This document shows positions 8,211 through 17,752 of a stretch of DNA of 37,016 bases, piece by piece (the stretch's first letter is position 1; each line of letters opens with the position of its first letter). The DNA lies in contig JAJFGR010000002.1 in assembly GCA_021776025.1 (NCBI GenBank), forward strand, positions 1-37,016, given 5' to 3'. The position numbers were made by a program, and so were the translations under genes. The notes beneath the pieces are model-generated. The model saw nothing but the letters and a program-made list of their open reading frames with translations. It was not told the DNA's origin and ran no database searches. This DNA comes from Alphaproteobacteria bacterium. GTDB lineage: Bacteria > Pseudomonadota > Alphaproteobacteria > Micavibrionales > Micavibrionaceae.

Positions 8211-8218
8211 GGTAGGCG

Positions 8219-9049
8219 ATGGGTGATAATACAAAAAATGATCCTAAAGATCTTGGGTTTATGGATGAGAATGACCCTTTATTCCCGCTGTTTAAAGATG
8301 CCAAAATCAATGAATATTTAATACAGAAAGGGCAAATATACGATAAAGAAGGCTTCTTTGACCCGAAGCGTATTGAAAAATTTAAAGAAGATTTTGAGGT
8401 TCATTTCAGTGCACCGGAATCACAGATGCTGGACCCTGTGGGGATCGCTCATAATAAAACGGGAATAAAAGAAGAGCACATCAACGCACAGCTGGAAAAG
8501 GAAGGTATGACCCCCGGAAATATCCACGGTCTTCAAATTCTGGTGGAACGTGGAGATTTATCAAAAGAACAAGCACAGCAGATTTTTGTTCTCCAAGCGC
8601 TGTCCGAACCTGTTGGGTATAATTCCGATAAGCCTGAAGAAGCCTTAAACATGGTCACAAAAGACCATTTCCTGCATGAGTGGACGACATCCGAAGGCAA
8701 TAGGGATTCTTTATTAGGGGGTTATTCTTATATACCTGTTTCCGGCCCCGAGCGGGATAATTTAATTCAGGCGTTTACTACCGCGGGGGTAACAGTTTTA
8801 GAAGGGGTAAAGGACGGGGCTGATATCGTCATAATTTCAGAAGACTCCCTACAGGAGATGGATGGTACAAATCTTTCCTGGGTTCAAAATCATCTGGCGG
8901 TTGATTTACCACCCCTTCCTAAAGCCGATGATAATCTCGGACTTCAGGGATTTGCCCCAGAGAGTGGTGTCATCACAGTCCCGGATAATGAGGTCGAATA
9001 CGGAGAGCCTATTGACCTTCCTACTAGTGCACCCCTCGCTCCCAAATGA
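8219..9049 (+). CDS. Hypothetical protein
   Basis: 276 residues, not recognised. Soluble and acidic, with no signal peptide or membrane helix. It starts MGDNTKNDPKDLGFMDENDP and has a helical middle (ERGDLSKEQAQQIFVLQAL), a region from about 150 to 200 that could be alpha/beta (LLGGYSYIPVSGPERDNL, ADIVIISEDSL), and a proline-rich tail (LPTSAPLAPK). Translation may be controlled by the 13-bp inverted repeat over its ribosome site. It is the last gene before the first tRNA-type scar at 9082. Start ATG 8219 is the only one with a G-rich ribosome site at proper spacing. Confidence 0.6.
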   Translation: MGDNTKNDPKDLGFMDENDPLFPLFKDAKINEYLIQKGQIYDKEGFFDPKRIEKFKEDFEVHFSAPESQMLDPVGIAHNKTGIKEEHINAQLEKEGMTPGNIHGLQILVERGDLSKEQAQQIFVLQALSEPVGYNSDKPEEALNMVTKDHFLHEWTTSEGNRDSLLGGYSYIPVSGPERDNLIQAFTTAGVTVLEGVKDGADIVIISEDSLQEMDGTNLSWVQNHLAVDLPPLPKADDNLGLQGFAPESGVITVPDNEVEYGEPIDLPTSAPLAPK

Positions 9050-9081
9050 TAGTAGCGCCGCGAACCAATACGGTTTTCTGA

Positions 9082-9145
9082 TTGTAAGTTCAAACGCTAC
9101 TCCACAACCAATGATTCCAATGGCTTAGAATTTGACATTTAAGCA
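9082..9145 (+). other. Degraded tRNA-Met 3' fragment plus shared flank (att scar 1)
   Basis: 9082-9110 aligns with the T-arm and CCA end of the better copy at 19309-19338: GTAAGTTCAAAC against GTAGGTTCAAAT, then CTACTCC, CAACCA and AATGATTCC in both. Beyond the CCA, both copies continue with AGAATTTG...CATTTAAG.CAT (to 9145 here). It therefore marks the same type of junction. The anticodon arm is not recognisable in this copy. Confidence 0.6.
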
Positions 9146-9170
9146 TAATTGTTATAACATATGTAATAAC
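9132..9170 (+). promoter_or_regulatory. Promoter and palindromic operator of the AbrB/Doc pair
   Basis: TTGACA (9132-9137) and TATAAC (9153-9158) form a promoter with a short 15-base spacer. GTTATAACATATGTAATAAC (9151-9170) is a 20-bp palindrome with one mismatched pair and covers the -10 element, the expected place for autorepression by an AbrB/MazE-type antitoxin. Confidence 0.55.
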
Positions 9171-9184
9171 AATGGAGTTTTGAT

Positions 9185-9406
9185 ATGGAACTGAAAGTCA
9201 CAAAAGTTGGTAATTCTTTAGCTGTAATTCTGCCCAAAAATGCAGTTCATGGTCTTAATGTTGAGAAGGGTGATACTTTATGGCTGAGTGAGGCGCAATC
9301 TGGTTACAGAATAACGCCTTATGATCCTAAGTTTGGCGAGCAAATTGACGCAGCCAAAAAACTCATGAAAAAGCGCCGCAATGCTTTGCGTGAACTTGCT
9401 AAATGA
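9185..9406 (+). CDS. AbrB/MazE-family antitoxin
   Basis: 73 residues. The swapped-hairpin DNA-binding fold is evident in MELKVTKVGNSLAVILPKN followed by LNVEKGDTLWL, typical of SpoVT/AbrB domains. The C-terminal helix (AAKKLMKKRRNALRELAK) would wrap and neutralise the toxin. The stop codon overlaps the start of the Doc gene (ATGA at 9403-9406), so the two are translationally coupled. An 18-20 bp palindrome upstream fits autoregulation. AbrB-type antitoxins paired with Doc toxins are a known arrangement, alongside the classical Phd-Doc pair. Confidence 0.85.
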   Translation: MELKVTKVGNSLAVILPKNAVHGLNVEKGDTLWLSEAQSGYRITPYDPKFGEQIDAAKKLMKKRRNALRELAK

Positions 9407-9795
9407 ACGAGATCAAATGGATCCTCGAAAATGTCGTGCATGCTATCCATGACGAACAAATAGCAGAGCACGGAGGAATGCCGGGCACACGTGACATGAC
9501 ATTGCTGCAATCTGCATTAGCGCGCCCTCAAAATCTATTAGCTCATGAAAAACCTGATATACCCTCCCTAGCAGCAAGCTACGCGCTTGGAATAGCAAAA
9601 AACCATCCCTTTAATGACGGCAATAAGCGCACAGCCTTTGTTGTGATAGAGCTGTTCTTGATCCTCAACAATCATGAGTTAACGGCCAATGATGAAGCAT
9701 GCGTTCTTATAATGCTGCAGGTTGCTGCAGGGGATGTTTCTGAAGAAGAACTTACGATTTGGATCAAAAAATATACTAACTCGTCAGGCTCATAA
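9403..9795 (+). CDS. doc: Doc (death-on-curing) Fic-fold toxin
   Basis: 130 residues, the usual Doc length. The Fic core motif reads HPFNDGNKRTAF with the catalytic His68 intact; Doc enzymes have the K in place of G in HxFxDGN(G/K)R and phosphorylate EF-Tu rather than AMPylate. IHDEQIAEHGGMPGTRD near the N-terminus and PSLAASYALGIAKN before the core are also family features. It overlaps the AbrB-type antitoxin by four bases. Likely an addiction module of the island. High confidence in the family; the EF-Tu target is family knowledge. Confidence 0.88.
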   Translation: MNEIKWILENVVHAIHDEQIAEHGGMPGTRDMTLLQSALARPQNLLAHEKPDIPSLAASYALGIAKNHPFNDGNKRTAFVVIELFLILNNHELTANDEACVLIMLQVAAGDVSEEELTIWIKKYTNSSGS

Positions 9796-9990
9796 CCTGT
9801 AAAGATGCCTAGAAAACTCCATCATTTGCGACAACATCACTATTCCATCCTTTCAATTTTCCAACGTCCTAATTAAGCAATGCTTCTAATTTTGGATGGC
9901 CGGGTACACAACGGCTCGAATATGTGCTATTTTTATAATAGAAATAATCAAGATTAACCCTCTCATTTTACTTTGTATTTTTAATTTTTT

Positions 9991-11694
9991 ATGCATCGTT
10001 TACCTAATCAGATTTGTGCTTTTTTGATCATTCTTCTTTGTGGTGAAGTTGTGAGTATTGCGCATGCTCAAAGCTTACCTGGCTCCGCTGATCCTTCGCG
10101 GTTTGACAAGGTTTTTGGAGAACCGACTGTCGACACAGAAAAAGACATACAAGCGCCGCAAGATTATTCTGTTGATACCAATATCCCCGAAGCTACCGAT
10201 GGTTTTGTTTTGAATGCCGTACATTTATCCGGCCTCAGCGTTTTTTCTCAGCAGAATTTTCAGCCCCTCATCAATGAATATACTGACCGTTCAGTTGATC
10301 TAAATGTACTCAACCATCTGGCGGCTCGTATAACATCGCGCTATCACGAGCACGGATATTTTCTTTCAAAGGTACTCGTCCCGGTTCAGGAGATTGAAGG
10401 TGGAAACGTAACCTTGCAAATCATAGAGGGCCATGTTCATGACGTTATCATTGATGATCCTTCGGACCTTCTAGGTTCTGATGCTTTGAACATCACAAAT
10501 GACACAATCACTAAAATAAAAGCTCTGAATCCGTTGCATGGAGCTACTTTGGAGCGCTATATGCTGCTGTTGAATGAGGGGGCAGGAGTGCATGTACAAA
10601 GCATCATGTCTTCTGCGACAGATGCAGGACTGCCAGGCGCCATCAATGTTACGCTTAAAGTTTCTAAGAAGCCGCAAAACTTTTTGCTGAACTACAATAA
10701 TCATGGGTCAAAATTTGTGGGGCCTCATCAGGCCGAAATCGCCTATATAGTGGGCAGACTTTTTAGCCCTTATGATCGTCTGACGCTGCAAACCACGACA
10801 ACGATTCCTATGCGCGAAGTTCAGTATGGCTCTGTAGCCTATGCCCTACCATTAAATGAAGAAGGGTTGCGCTTTGATACGTTCGTCTCTTACGCAAATT
10901 CTGAGCCGGGTTCCACACTTAAAATCCTTGAAGTTGAAAGTGATAGTTTTTCATGGGAAGGCGGACTGACTTATCCGCTCACTCGTTCACGGCGGACGAA
11001 TTTGGATATTGGTGCTTCGATGAATATCAGAAATTCTGCCACAGAATTTCTAGACGCAGAACTCATCGATGATAAAGTCAGGTCGGTAATTTTAAATGCT
11101 AATTACGACACGCAAGATGATGATGGCAGCTTGAATAGTGCCGCAGTGAGCCTGCATAAAGGGCTTGATGTTTTCGGAGCCACTGAAACAGGTTCGGCTG
11201 ATTTATCGCGCACGCAGGGCCGCAGTGATTTCGTCAAGATCGAGGTATCAGCGGCCAGAATCCAGCAATTACACAATGACTTCAACGTATTAGCTCAAAT
11301 GGAAGGGCAATACGCACCGCATCCACTTTTATCATCTGAAGAATTTGGGTTTGGTGGTGCCGATCTGGGCCGCGCTTATGACCCTTCTGAATTAACGGGG
11401 GATCAGGGCATAGCTGGCGCGGTGGAACTTCGTTATACGGGGGTAACACCTTTGAATAACAATATATTTCTAACGCCTTTTGCCTTCTATGATATCGGCA
11501 AGGTCTGGAACGAGGATACGGGTTCTAAGCCCCTATCAGCAGCCTCTGCGGGCTTTGGCACCTATTTCCAGGTGGGCCAGCCTGTGAGCGGCTCTTTTAC
11601 CGTTGCCTATCCCCTGACCAAATCAGTTACAACTCCCATAATGGGCGACCCACATGGTCCGCGAATTCTCCTGGATTTCAACACCCGCTTTTAG
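9991..11694 (+). CDS. TpsB outer-membrane transporter of a two-partner secretion system (ShlB/FhaC family)
   Basis: 567 residues. A signal peptide (about residues 1-26, cleaved after AHA) is followed by a POTRA domain (about 70-145, FVLNAVHLSGLSVFS to VTLQIIEGHV), a second periplasmic region and a 16-strand barrel ending in LLDFNTRF with the terminal Phe expected for BAM insertion. GRAYDPSELTGDQG corresponds to the conserved L6-loop VRGY region, here in a GRAY form. It should export the TpsA encoded 126 bp downstream. ATG 9991 has no Shine-Dalgarno site. The 195 bp upstream shows nothing else convincing. Confidence 0.9.
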   Translation: MHRLPNQICAFLIILLCGEVVSIAHAQSLPGSADPSRFDKVFGEPTVDTEKDIQAPQDYSVDTNIPEATDGFVLNAVHLSGLSVFSQQNFQPLINEYTDRSVDLNVLNHLAARITSRYHEHGYFLSKVLVPVQEIEGGNVTLQIIEGHVHDVIIDDPSDLLGSDALNITNDTITKIKALNPLHGATLERYMLLLNEGAGVHVQSIMSSATDAGLPGAINVTLKVSKKPQNFLLNYNNHGSKFVGPHQAEIAYIVGRLFSPYDRLTLQTTTTIPMREVQYGSVAYALPLNEEGLRFDTFVSYANSEPGSTLKILEVESDSFSWEGGLTYPLTRSRRTNLDIGASMNIRNSATEFLDAELIDDKVRSVILNANYDTQDDDGSLNSAAVSLHKGLDVFGATETGSADLSRTQGRSDFVKIEVSAARIQQLHNDFNVLAQMEGQYAPHPLLSSEEFGFGGADLGRAYDPSELTGDQGIAGAVELRYTGVTPLNNNIFLTPFAFYDIGKVWNEDTGSKPLSAASAGFGTYFQVGQPVSGSFTVAYPLTKSVTTPIMGDPHGPRILLDFNTRF

Positions 11695-11820
11695 TCCATT
11701 AGTCCATTTACAGCCCATTTTTAGAATGTATTAACCATTGGTTGTTACACTCCCAATTCATATTGCGTTGCATTCTGCATTTATCCTTTATTCACCCATG
11801 TTTGTTAGAATTATAGAGAT

Positions 11821-14800
11821 ATGGTTATCCTAAACACTTTGAAAACATTGCTTTATTCATCTGCTGGTCTTGTATCAGTGCTTGCGGCGTCTTCAGCTAT
11901 AGCAGGGCCACAAGGTGGCAATGTGGTGGGCGGAAACGCCTCTATCGCCACCACTGGCAAAAAGACTGATATTTATCAATCCACTAACAAAGCTATTATT
12001 GACTGGCGCAGCTTTGATATTGGTGCAGACGAGCACACGGAATTTCATCAACCATCTTCCTCTTCTATGACATTAAACAGGATTAATGACGTCAAAGCGT
12101 CGCAAATTGACGGCCGGTTAACAGCGAATGGTCATATCATGCTGATCAACCCCAACGGCGTCGTGTTTGGCGGCGGGGCGCAGGTTGATGTGGGCTCGCT
12201 AACGGCCTCCACTGCCGATATCGATAACGATGATTTCATGGCTGGAAATCTAAACTTTAAGCACGCCGGAGCAAGTGACGGCAAAATTATCAATCACGGT
12301 TTGATCACGGCGAGAGATGCCGGGCTTGTAAGCCTGGTTGCGCCGCAAGTTGAAAATCATGGCATTATTCGTGCGAAGCTGGGCAAAGTGCGCCTGGCCG
12401 CAGCAGATACCTTCGTCCTGGATATGGCCGGTGACGGGCTGATGCAGGTGGCGGTCAGCGCTGAGGAAGCCCAAAAGCTTGTCCGTAATACCGGCACGAT
12501 TGATGCTGAAGGCGGCACAGTTCATATGACCGCCGGCAGAGCGCGCAGCATCGTAGATTCTCTGGTTGAGCATAGCGGCGTGATCAACGCACAATCTCTA
12601 ACCCATAAAGGCGGCAAAGTTATTCTCGGCGCGGACCAGGGCACGGTGAATGTGTCCGGTACGATTGAAGCTTCGGGTAAAACCGGCGGCGGAGAAATTC
12701 TGATTGGCGGCGATTATCAGGGCAAAGGTGAGGTCAAGACGGCCCGCCTAACTGATGTTGCGCAAACAGCGCGGCTCAATGCAAATGCAACAGATAGCGG
12801 CGATGGCGGAAAAATCATCGTCTGGGCCGATGAGGACACGACATTCGCAGGCAAAGCTTCTGCGCATGGTGGAGACAATGGCGGCGATGGCGGCTTTGTC
12901 GAAACATCCGGAAAAATTAATCTGAAAGTTGATTCAGCAGCGCGCATTGATGTCAGCGCACCAAACGGCACAGGCGGTGAATGGTTGCTCGACCCCACGG
13001 ATATTACGATCACAGACGGCGGCGGCGATGTCGATACGGCGACGATTAATGCCACGCTCAACGGTGGCGGCAATGTAACAATTACGACCGCTGGTGCCGG
13101 CGTCGATGCCGGAATTATCACCATGAATAATGCGACAATAGACAAATCCGTTGCCAATAATGATGCGACGCTGACTCTGCTCGCCAATGAAAATATTGTG
13201 GTCACCAACACAACCCTGACCAGCACAAGCGGCGATGCGCTTAACGTTGTTCTGAATGCCGACCTTGATGCCAACCAGTCCGGCTATATCTCTATGACGG
13301 GTGGCAGCTTCACAACAAGCGGCGGCAGCTTCACAGCCGGTGGTGGTGCCAACCCTCTAACAACAGCCGCATGGGGCAATGCCACGCTGGATGACGGCAT
13401 AGACGTGAACGGCACAACAATTAATACCGGATCAGGCAGCATATCCCTCAGAGGCCATGCTCGTGATGATGTCGCCGGTAACACTCTAATTGGCGTTTAT
13501 GTGCGTAGTAACGCCACGCTGCAAACAACAACAGGAACCATCACGATTGATGGAACCGGTGGTACTGGTAACGGCGCTGATTATGGTGTGCTGTTTAATG
13601 GCAACACCCTTGTAACTTCAGTGGATGGAGCGATTGATATCACTGGTCAAGCTGGGAGCAACGGGACCGCGGCTAGTGATAACAGTTACGGTATCTATCT
13701 TCTTACCAACGCAGACATTACCTCAACCGGCACCGGAGCAAGTGCCGCGACCATCACCCTGGATGGCACCGGCGGCGCAGGAGATGACTCTAATTACGGA
13801 GTTTATATTACTAGTGCCGGAACACAGATTACTTCAGTTGACGGCGATATTTCTATCACTGGGCAAGGCGGCGGCAATGGTGTAGCGGGCAGTAACGCCA
13901 ATTACGGCGTGCGTATTGATTCTGACGCAGATATCACCTCCACTGGTACGGGGGTCAATGCCGCCACGATCACGCTGGATGGTACTGGCGGCGCGGGAGA
14001 AGATAATAATCATGGCATTAATGTCACTGGTAATGGCACATCAATCAGCGCAGTGAACGGAGCCATTTCTCTTACCGGACAAGGCGGCAGCAACGGTTTG
14101 GCGGGGAGTAATAGTAATGTCGGGGTGCTCATTAATGTTAGCGCTGATATTACCTCGACCGGCACGGGAGCGAATGCCGCGACCATTACCCTGGATGGCA
14201 CTGCCGGTGCAGGAGATATTTCTAATACTGGTGTTTTTGTTCAGGACGCCGGAACGTTGATAACGGCGGTAGACGGCGATATTTCTATCACAGGACAAGG
14301 TGGTAGCAATGGTGCTGTGAGTAGCCTCAGCAATTACGGGGTAAGTGTGTCTACTGATGCCGATATCACTTCCACCGGTACGGGGGTTGATGCCGCCACA
14401 ATCACACTCAATGGTATAGCTGGCGCAGGCGATGATGGTAACCGTGGTGTATCTATCACAGATGTAGGAACGTTGATTAGTGCAGTAAATGGCAACATCT
14501 CTCTCACCGGGCAAGGTGGCAGCAACGGCCTGGCGGGGAGTATCAATAATCACGGTATACATGTTGCCTCTGGTGCAGATATCATTTCCACAGGAACAGG
14601 CACCAATGCCGCAACTATTACGCTGGACGGTACAGGCGGCGCGGGTGAGGATAGTAATTATGGCATTTATACCACGACCGCCGGAACATTGATCAGTGCG
14701 GTGGACGGCGACATCTCGCTAATTGGCCAAGGCGGCAGCAACGGGCTGGCGGGCAGTAACGCCAATTACGGTGTACTCGTTAACGGCGCTGCCAATGTCA

Positions 14801-17460
14801 CCTCTACCGGCATTGGTGCTGATGCAGCCACCATCACACTGGATGGCACGGGTGGTGCGGGGGAGAATAGTAATTATGGCGTTTTTGTTGGAAACGCCGG
14901 TACGCTGATCACGGCGGTGGATGGCGCGATCTCCCTCATTGGACAAGGTAGTGGTAACGGTACGGTCAATAGCCACCAAAATTACGGCGTATATGTCGCC
15001 AATAGCGCGAATATCACCTCCACAGGAACAGGCGCAAACGCTGCAACCATTACACTGAACGGCACAGGCAGCGCGGATGAGGACAATAATTTTGGTGTTT
15101 ATGTGAATACTGCCGGAACGCTGATCACTTCTGTGGACGGTGCAATCACATTAACCGGCCAGGGCGGCAGCAAAGGGCTGTCGACTAGCAGCAGCAATTA
15201 CGGGGTGCGTATTGATAACAGCGCTGATATTACATCGACCGGCATCGGTGCGAATGCCGCAACCATCACACTGGATGGCACAGGCGGCGCAGGAGGGGGA
15301 AATAGCTATGGCGTTTATGTTGTGAACGCCGGCACACAGGTAACATCCGTTGATGGTGCTATCTCTCTAACTGGTCAAGGCGGTAGCAACGGTTTGGCGG
15401 GCAACAATAATAATTACGGCGTTTATGTTGCTTCTGATGCCGACATCACCTCCACCGGCACGGGCGCTGATGCCGCGACGATTAGCTTAAACGGCACGGG
15501 TGGTGCAGGAGAAGATAGTAATTATGGAGTTTATGTCACTGACGTCGGCACGACGATAACCTCAGTGGACGGAGCGATCTCTGCGACTGGACAAGGCGGA
15601 TCCAACGGCGCGATAAGCAGCGATACGAATTACGGCACACTCATTAATAGTAATGCAACTGTAACATCAACAGGCACGGGAGCGAATGCTGCAACCATCA
15701 CGCTGAACGGTACTGGTGGAGCAGGAGATCTTTCTAATTATGGTGTTTTTGTTACCGCTGCTGGTACATTGATCAGCGCGGTGGACGGCGATATCTCCCT
15801 AACTGGACAAGGTGGTAGTAACGGAGGCGCAACAAGTGGCGCTAATTTTGGAATTTTTGTTGTCGGTGATGCGGATATCACCTCTACGGGTACCGGAGCT
15901 GATGCAGCGACCATCACACTAGATGGCACAGCTGGCGTGGGAGATGATTTAAACATTGGCTTTATAATGCAAAATGCAGGGACCTTGATCAGTACAGTGG
16001 ACGGTGCAATCTCCATCACCGGTGAAGGCGGGGCCAACGGGGTGGCTGGCAATGACTCTAATTTGGGTATCTACATTCAAGATGATGCAGATATTGTTTC
16101 CACCGGCACAGGCGCCAATGCTGGCACGATCACATTAGATGGTACGGGCGGTGCGGGAGATAACACTAATTTAGGTATTTTTGTAGAAAATGCCGGTACA
16201 AGAATAACTTCAGCCGAAGGCGCCATATCGCTAACAGGGCAGGGACAAGGTTTTGGAGCGCTTAATGATGACATCTGGGTTGACGCCGGAGATGTTAACA
16301 CCACAGGCGGCGTTACAAACCTGAGTTTGATCGGCGATACCGTTGAGTTTTTGAATGCACCGACAGTCAGTGCAACAGGCGATTTGACAATCGCGCCGCG
16401 CACAGCCTCTACCAGTATTGGTATTGGTGGTGGCGCAGGCACATTAAATCTATCAGATGCAGAGCTGGCACTTCTTGTAGCTGGCGGATCAGTGATCATC
16501 GGTGATGCCGCAGCCGGAACCGGCACGGTCACAATCGACAGCACAAATGTGGTGGCTGGCGGATATGATATACTCATCCATGGCGGCGCAATGACAGTAG
16601 ACGGCAACATTGATGGTGGCGGCAAAGTTTGGCTCGTCGGGCGCGGCGCGGGCAATGATCTGACGCTGAACGCTAATGTTACGGCGTCGGGCGGCGGGGA
16701 TAGCCTAGTTGCTGCCACGGAAGGTGATTTTATCAATAATGTCGGCGCAGCCGTTCTGGACCCTGATACCGGGCGTTGGCTCGTCTATAGCGCGCATCCC
16801 GACACGATCACAGAAAATGGATTAACCGGCCCTCGCTATTACAACCGCACCTTTAATACAGATGCTCCGGGGACCGTTCCTGGCGCAGTTGATAGCTTCG
16901 TTTATGCTTATCAGCCTGTGATAACGTTCACGGCTGATGATGTAACCTTGGCAACATTTGATCCGCAATTTAACAATTTCACCTCGACCTTCTCCGGTCT
17001 ATACGGAACCGACACGCAAGGACAGGCTTTCAGCGGCACGCCATCTTTTACCAAAACACAAACAGCGCCAGGGCAATATAGCATTACACCGCAAACAGGT
17101 TCCCTCGCAGCCACCAATATGGGCTATGATTTTGCCTTTGTCGGAGCTACGCTCAGCACCTCAACCCCTACGCAAGAACTGGGTTCGTCTGTTTTAAATC
17201 AGATACACCAACCGAGCGTGCTAAGCTCCAATACCCATACAATTTCCTACACCATTAGTCACGATAATGGCCCAAACGGTCAAACCGACGAAACATTTAC
17301 AACGTCAGTACCGTTTAAACATTATATCAAAGCCGACCATTCAAGCCACGATAGCGGCATACGTCTCGTCACATCTGAATATGTAGAGATAGAAGAACCA
17401 CTTGCTGACTTTTTCCAGCTCTGTTCCTATGACAATCGTTATTGTCAGGGCTATAACTGA
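11821..17460 (+). CDS. TpsA exoprotein: filamentous hemagglutinin-type adhesin with tandem repeats
   Basis: 1879 residues. A signal peptide (about 1-29, cleaved after AIA) is followed by the TPS secretion domain (about 30-270), including DWRSFDIGADEHTEFHQP and the hallmark NPNGVVFG at 110-117. Residues 577-1439 are twelve tandem 71-72 residue repeats, and a partial thirteenth follows; these should extend the beta-helix. Residues about 1699-1785 form an MBG/YDG-type domain (FTADDVTLATF to YDFAFVGATLS). The extreme C-terminus carries Cys1868 and Cys1875, seven residues apart, reminiscent of the C-terminal cysteine pair that tethers HMW1 to its TpsB. Likely a large surface adhesin. No ribosome site precedes ATG 11821. 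Confidence 0.92.
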   Translation: MVILNTLKTLLYSSAGLVSVLAASSAIAGPQGGNVVGGNASIATTGKKTDIYQSTNKAIIDWRSFDIGADEHTEFHQPSSSSMTLNRINDVKASQIDGRLTANGHIMLINPNGVVFGGGAQVDVGSLTASTADIDNDDFMAGNLNFKHAGASDGKIINHGLITARDAGLVSLVAPQVENHGIIRAKLGKVRLAAADTFVLDMAGDGLMQVAVSAEEAQKLVRNTGTIDAEGGTVHMTAGRARSIVDSLVEHSGVINAQSLTHKGGKVILGADQGTVNVSGTIEASGKTGGGEILIGGDYQGKGEVKTARLTDVAQTARLNANATDSGDGGKIIVWADEDTTFAGKASAHGGDNGGDGGFVETSGKINLKVDSAARIDVSAPNGTGGEWLLDPTDITITDGGGDVDTATINATLNGGGNVTITTAGAGVDAGIITMNNATIDKSVANNDATLTLLANENIVVTNTTLTSTSGDALNVVLNADLDANQSGYISMTGGSFTTSGGSFTAGGGANPLTTAAWGNATLDDGIDVNGTTINTGSGSISLRGHARDDVAGNTLIGVYVRSNATLQTTTGTITIDGTGGTGNGADYGVLFNGNTLVTSVDGAIDITGQAGSNGTAASDNSYGIYLLTNADITSTGTGASAATITLDGTGGAGDDSNYGVYITSAGTQITSVDGDISITGQGGGNGVAGSNANYGVRIDSDADITSTGTGVNAATITLDGTGGAGEDNNHGINVTGNGTSISAVNGAISLTGQGGSNGLAGSNSNVGVLINVSADITSTGTGANAATITLDGTAGAGDISNTGVFVQDAGTLITAVDGDISITGQGGSNGAVSSLSNYGVSVSTDADITSTGTGVDAATITLNGIAGAGDDGNRGVSITDVGTLISAVNGNISLTGQGGSNGLAGSINNHGIHVASGADIISTGTGTNAATITLDGTGGAGEDSNYGIYTTTAGTLISAVDGDISLIGQGGSNGLAGSNANYGVLVNGAANVTSTGIGADAATITLDGTGGAGENSNYGVFVGNAGTLITAVDGAISLIGQGSGNGTVNSHQNYGVYVANSANITSTGTGANAATITLNGTGSADEDNNFGVYVNTAGTLITSVDGAITLTGQGGSKGLSTSSSNYGVRIDNSADITSTGIGANAATITLDGTGGAGGGNSYGVYVVNAGTQVTSVDGAISLTGQGGSNGLAGNNNNYGVYVASDADITSTGTGADAATISLNGTGGAGEDSNYGVYVTDVGTTITSVDGAISATGQGGSNGAISSDTNYGTLINSNATVTSTGTGANAATITLNGTGGAGDLSNYGVFVTAAGTLISAVDGDISLTGQGGSNGGATSGANFGIFVVGDADITSTGTGADAATITLDGTAGVGDDLNIGFIMQNAGTLISTVDGAISITGEGGANGVAGNDSNLGIYIQDDADIVSTGTGANAGTITLDGTGGAGDNTNLGIFVENAGTRITSAEGAISLTGQGQGFGALNDDIWVDAGDVNTTGGVTNLSLIGDTVEFLNAPTVSATGDLTIAPRTASTSIGIGGGAGTLNLSDAELALLVAGGSVIIGDAAAGTGTVTIDSTNVVAGGYDILIHGGAMTVDGNIDGGGKVWLVGRGAGNDLTLNANVTASGGGDSLVAATEGDFINNVGAAVLDPDTGRWLVYSAHPDTITENGLTGPRYYNRTFNTDAPGTVPGAVDSFVYAYQPVITFTADDVTLATFDPQFNNFTSTFSGLYGTDTQGQAFSGTPSFTKTQTAPGQYSITPQTGSLAATNMGYDFAFVGATLSTSTPTQELGSSVLNQIHQPSVLSSNTHTISYTISHDNGPNGQTDETFTTSVPFKHYIKADHSSHDSGIRLVTSEYVEIEEPLADFFQLCSYDNRYCQGYN
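13549..16260 (+). repeat. Twelve tandem 216-bp coding repeats plus a partial unit
   Basis: Units start with Asp/Asn-Gly (DGTGGAG or NGTGGAG) at 13549, 13762 and then every 216 bp to 16138; the first unit is 213 bp, and 213 + 11 x 216 equals the observed 2589 bp. The protein consensus contains NYGVYV, AGTLITSVDGAISLTGQG, SNG and ADITSTGTGANAATITL. Synonymous sites vary widely between units while the peptide is kept. A thirteenth unit decays after about 40 residues. Confidence 0.92.
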
Positions 17461-17752
17461 TTAGTCAGTGCTTATGAAACCATAAAAACCAACTTCATCT
17501 ATAATAACGGAGAGATAGCAGGACCCGTTACTTTCCTTACTGTTGTTTATTAAGGAAATATATACCTTTAACAGGTATTGTTAGTAAATGAGATAAACTA
17601 TGTGTGGTTTGTCTTAATATTGTGGGGTTTTCAAATAAACAGCAGGTATACCTTCCTAATTGGAAAGGCGACTATGTTTAATGAACTAGCACATTGAATT
17701 TGTTTAGAAGCAGATGGCCGGGTTTCCTGTCAGTAAGCAAGGGGTAGAACAA
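17461..17752. other. Intergenic region after tpsA with palindromes
   Basis: No gene is visible. TTTCCTTA (17532-17539) pairs with TAAGGAAA (17551-17558) across 11 bases; there is no clear T-run, so it is a weak terminator candidate. AGGTATACCT at 17644-17653 is a perfect 10-bp palindrome and may be an operator for the following prepilin gene. Confidence 0.4.

Noticed and set aside
13549-16260. Regularly spaced repeats as a possible CRISPR array
   Set aside because: Units are 216 bp, contiguous and in frame within one large adhesin gene; there are no spacers and no cas genes.
12717-16736. Long minus-strand reading frames opposite tpsA (e.g. 12717-13274, 14041-14562, 16077-16736)
   Set aside because: They mirror the repetitive Ala/Thr/Gly-rich codons of tpsA, have no ribosome sites or family features, and repeat in step with the coding repeats.
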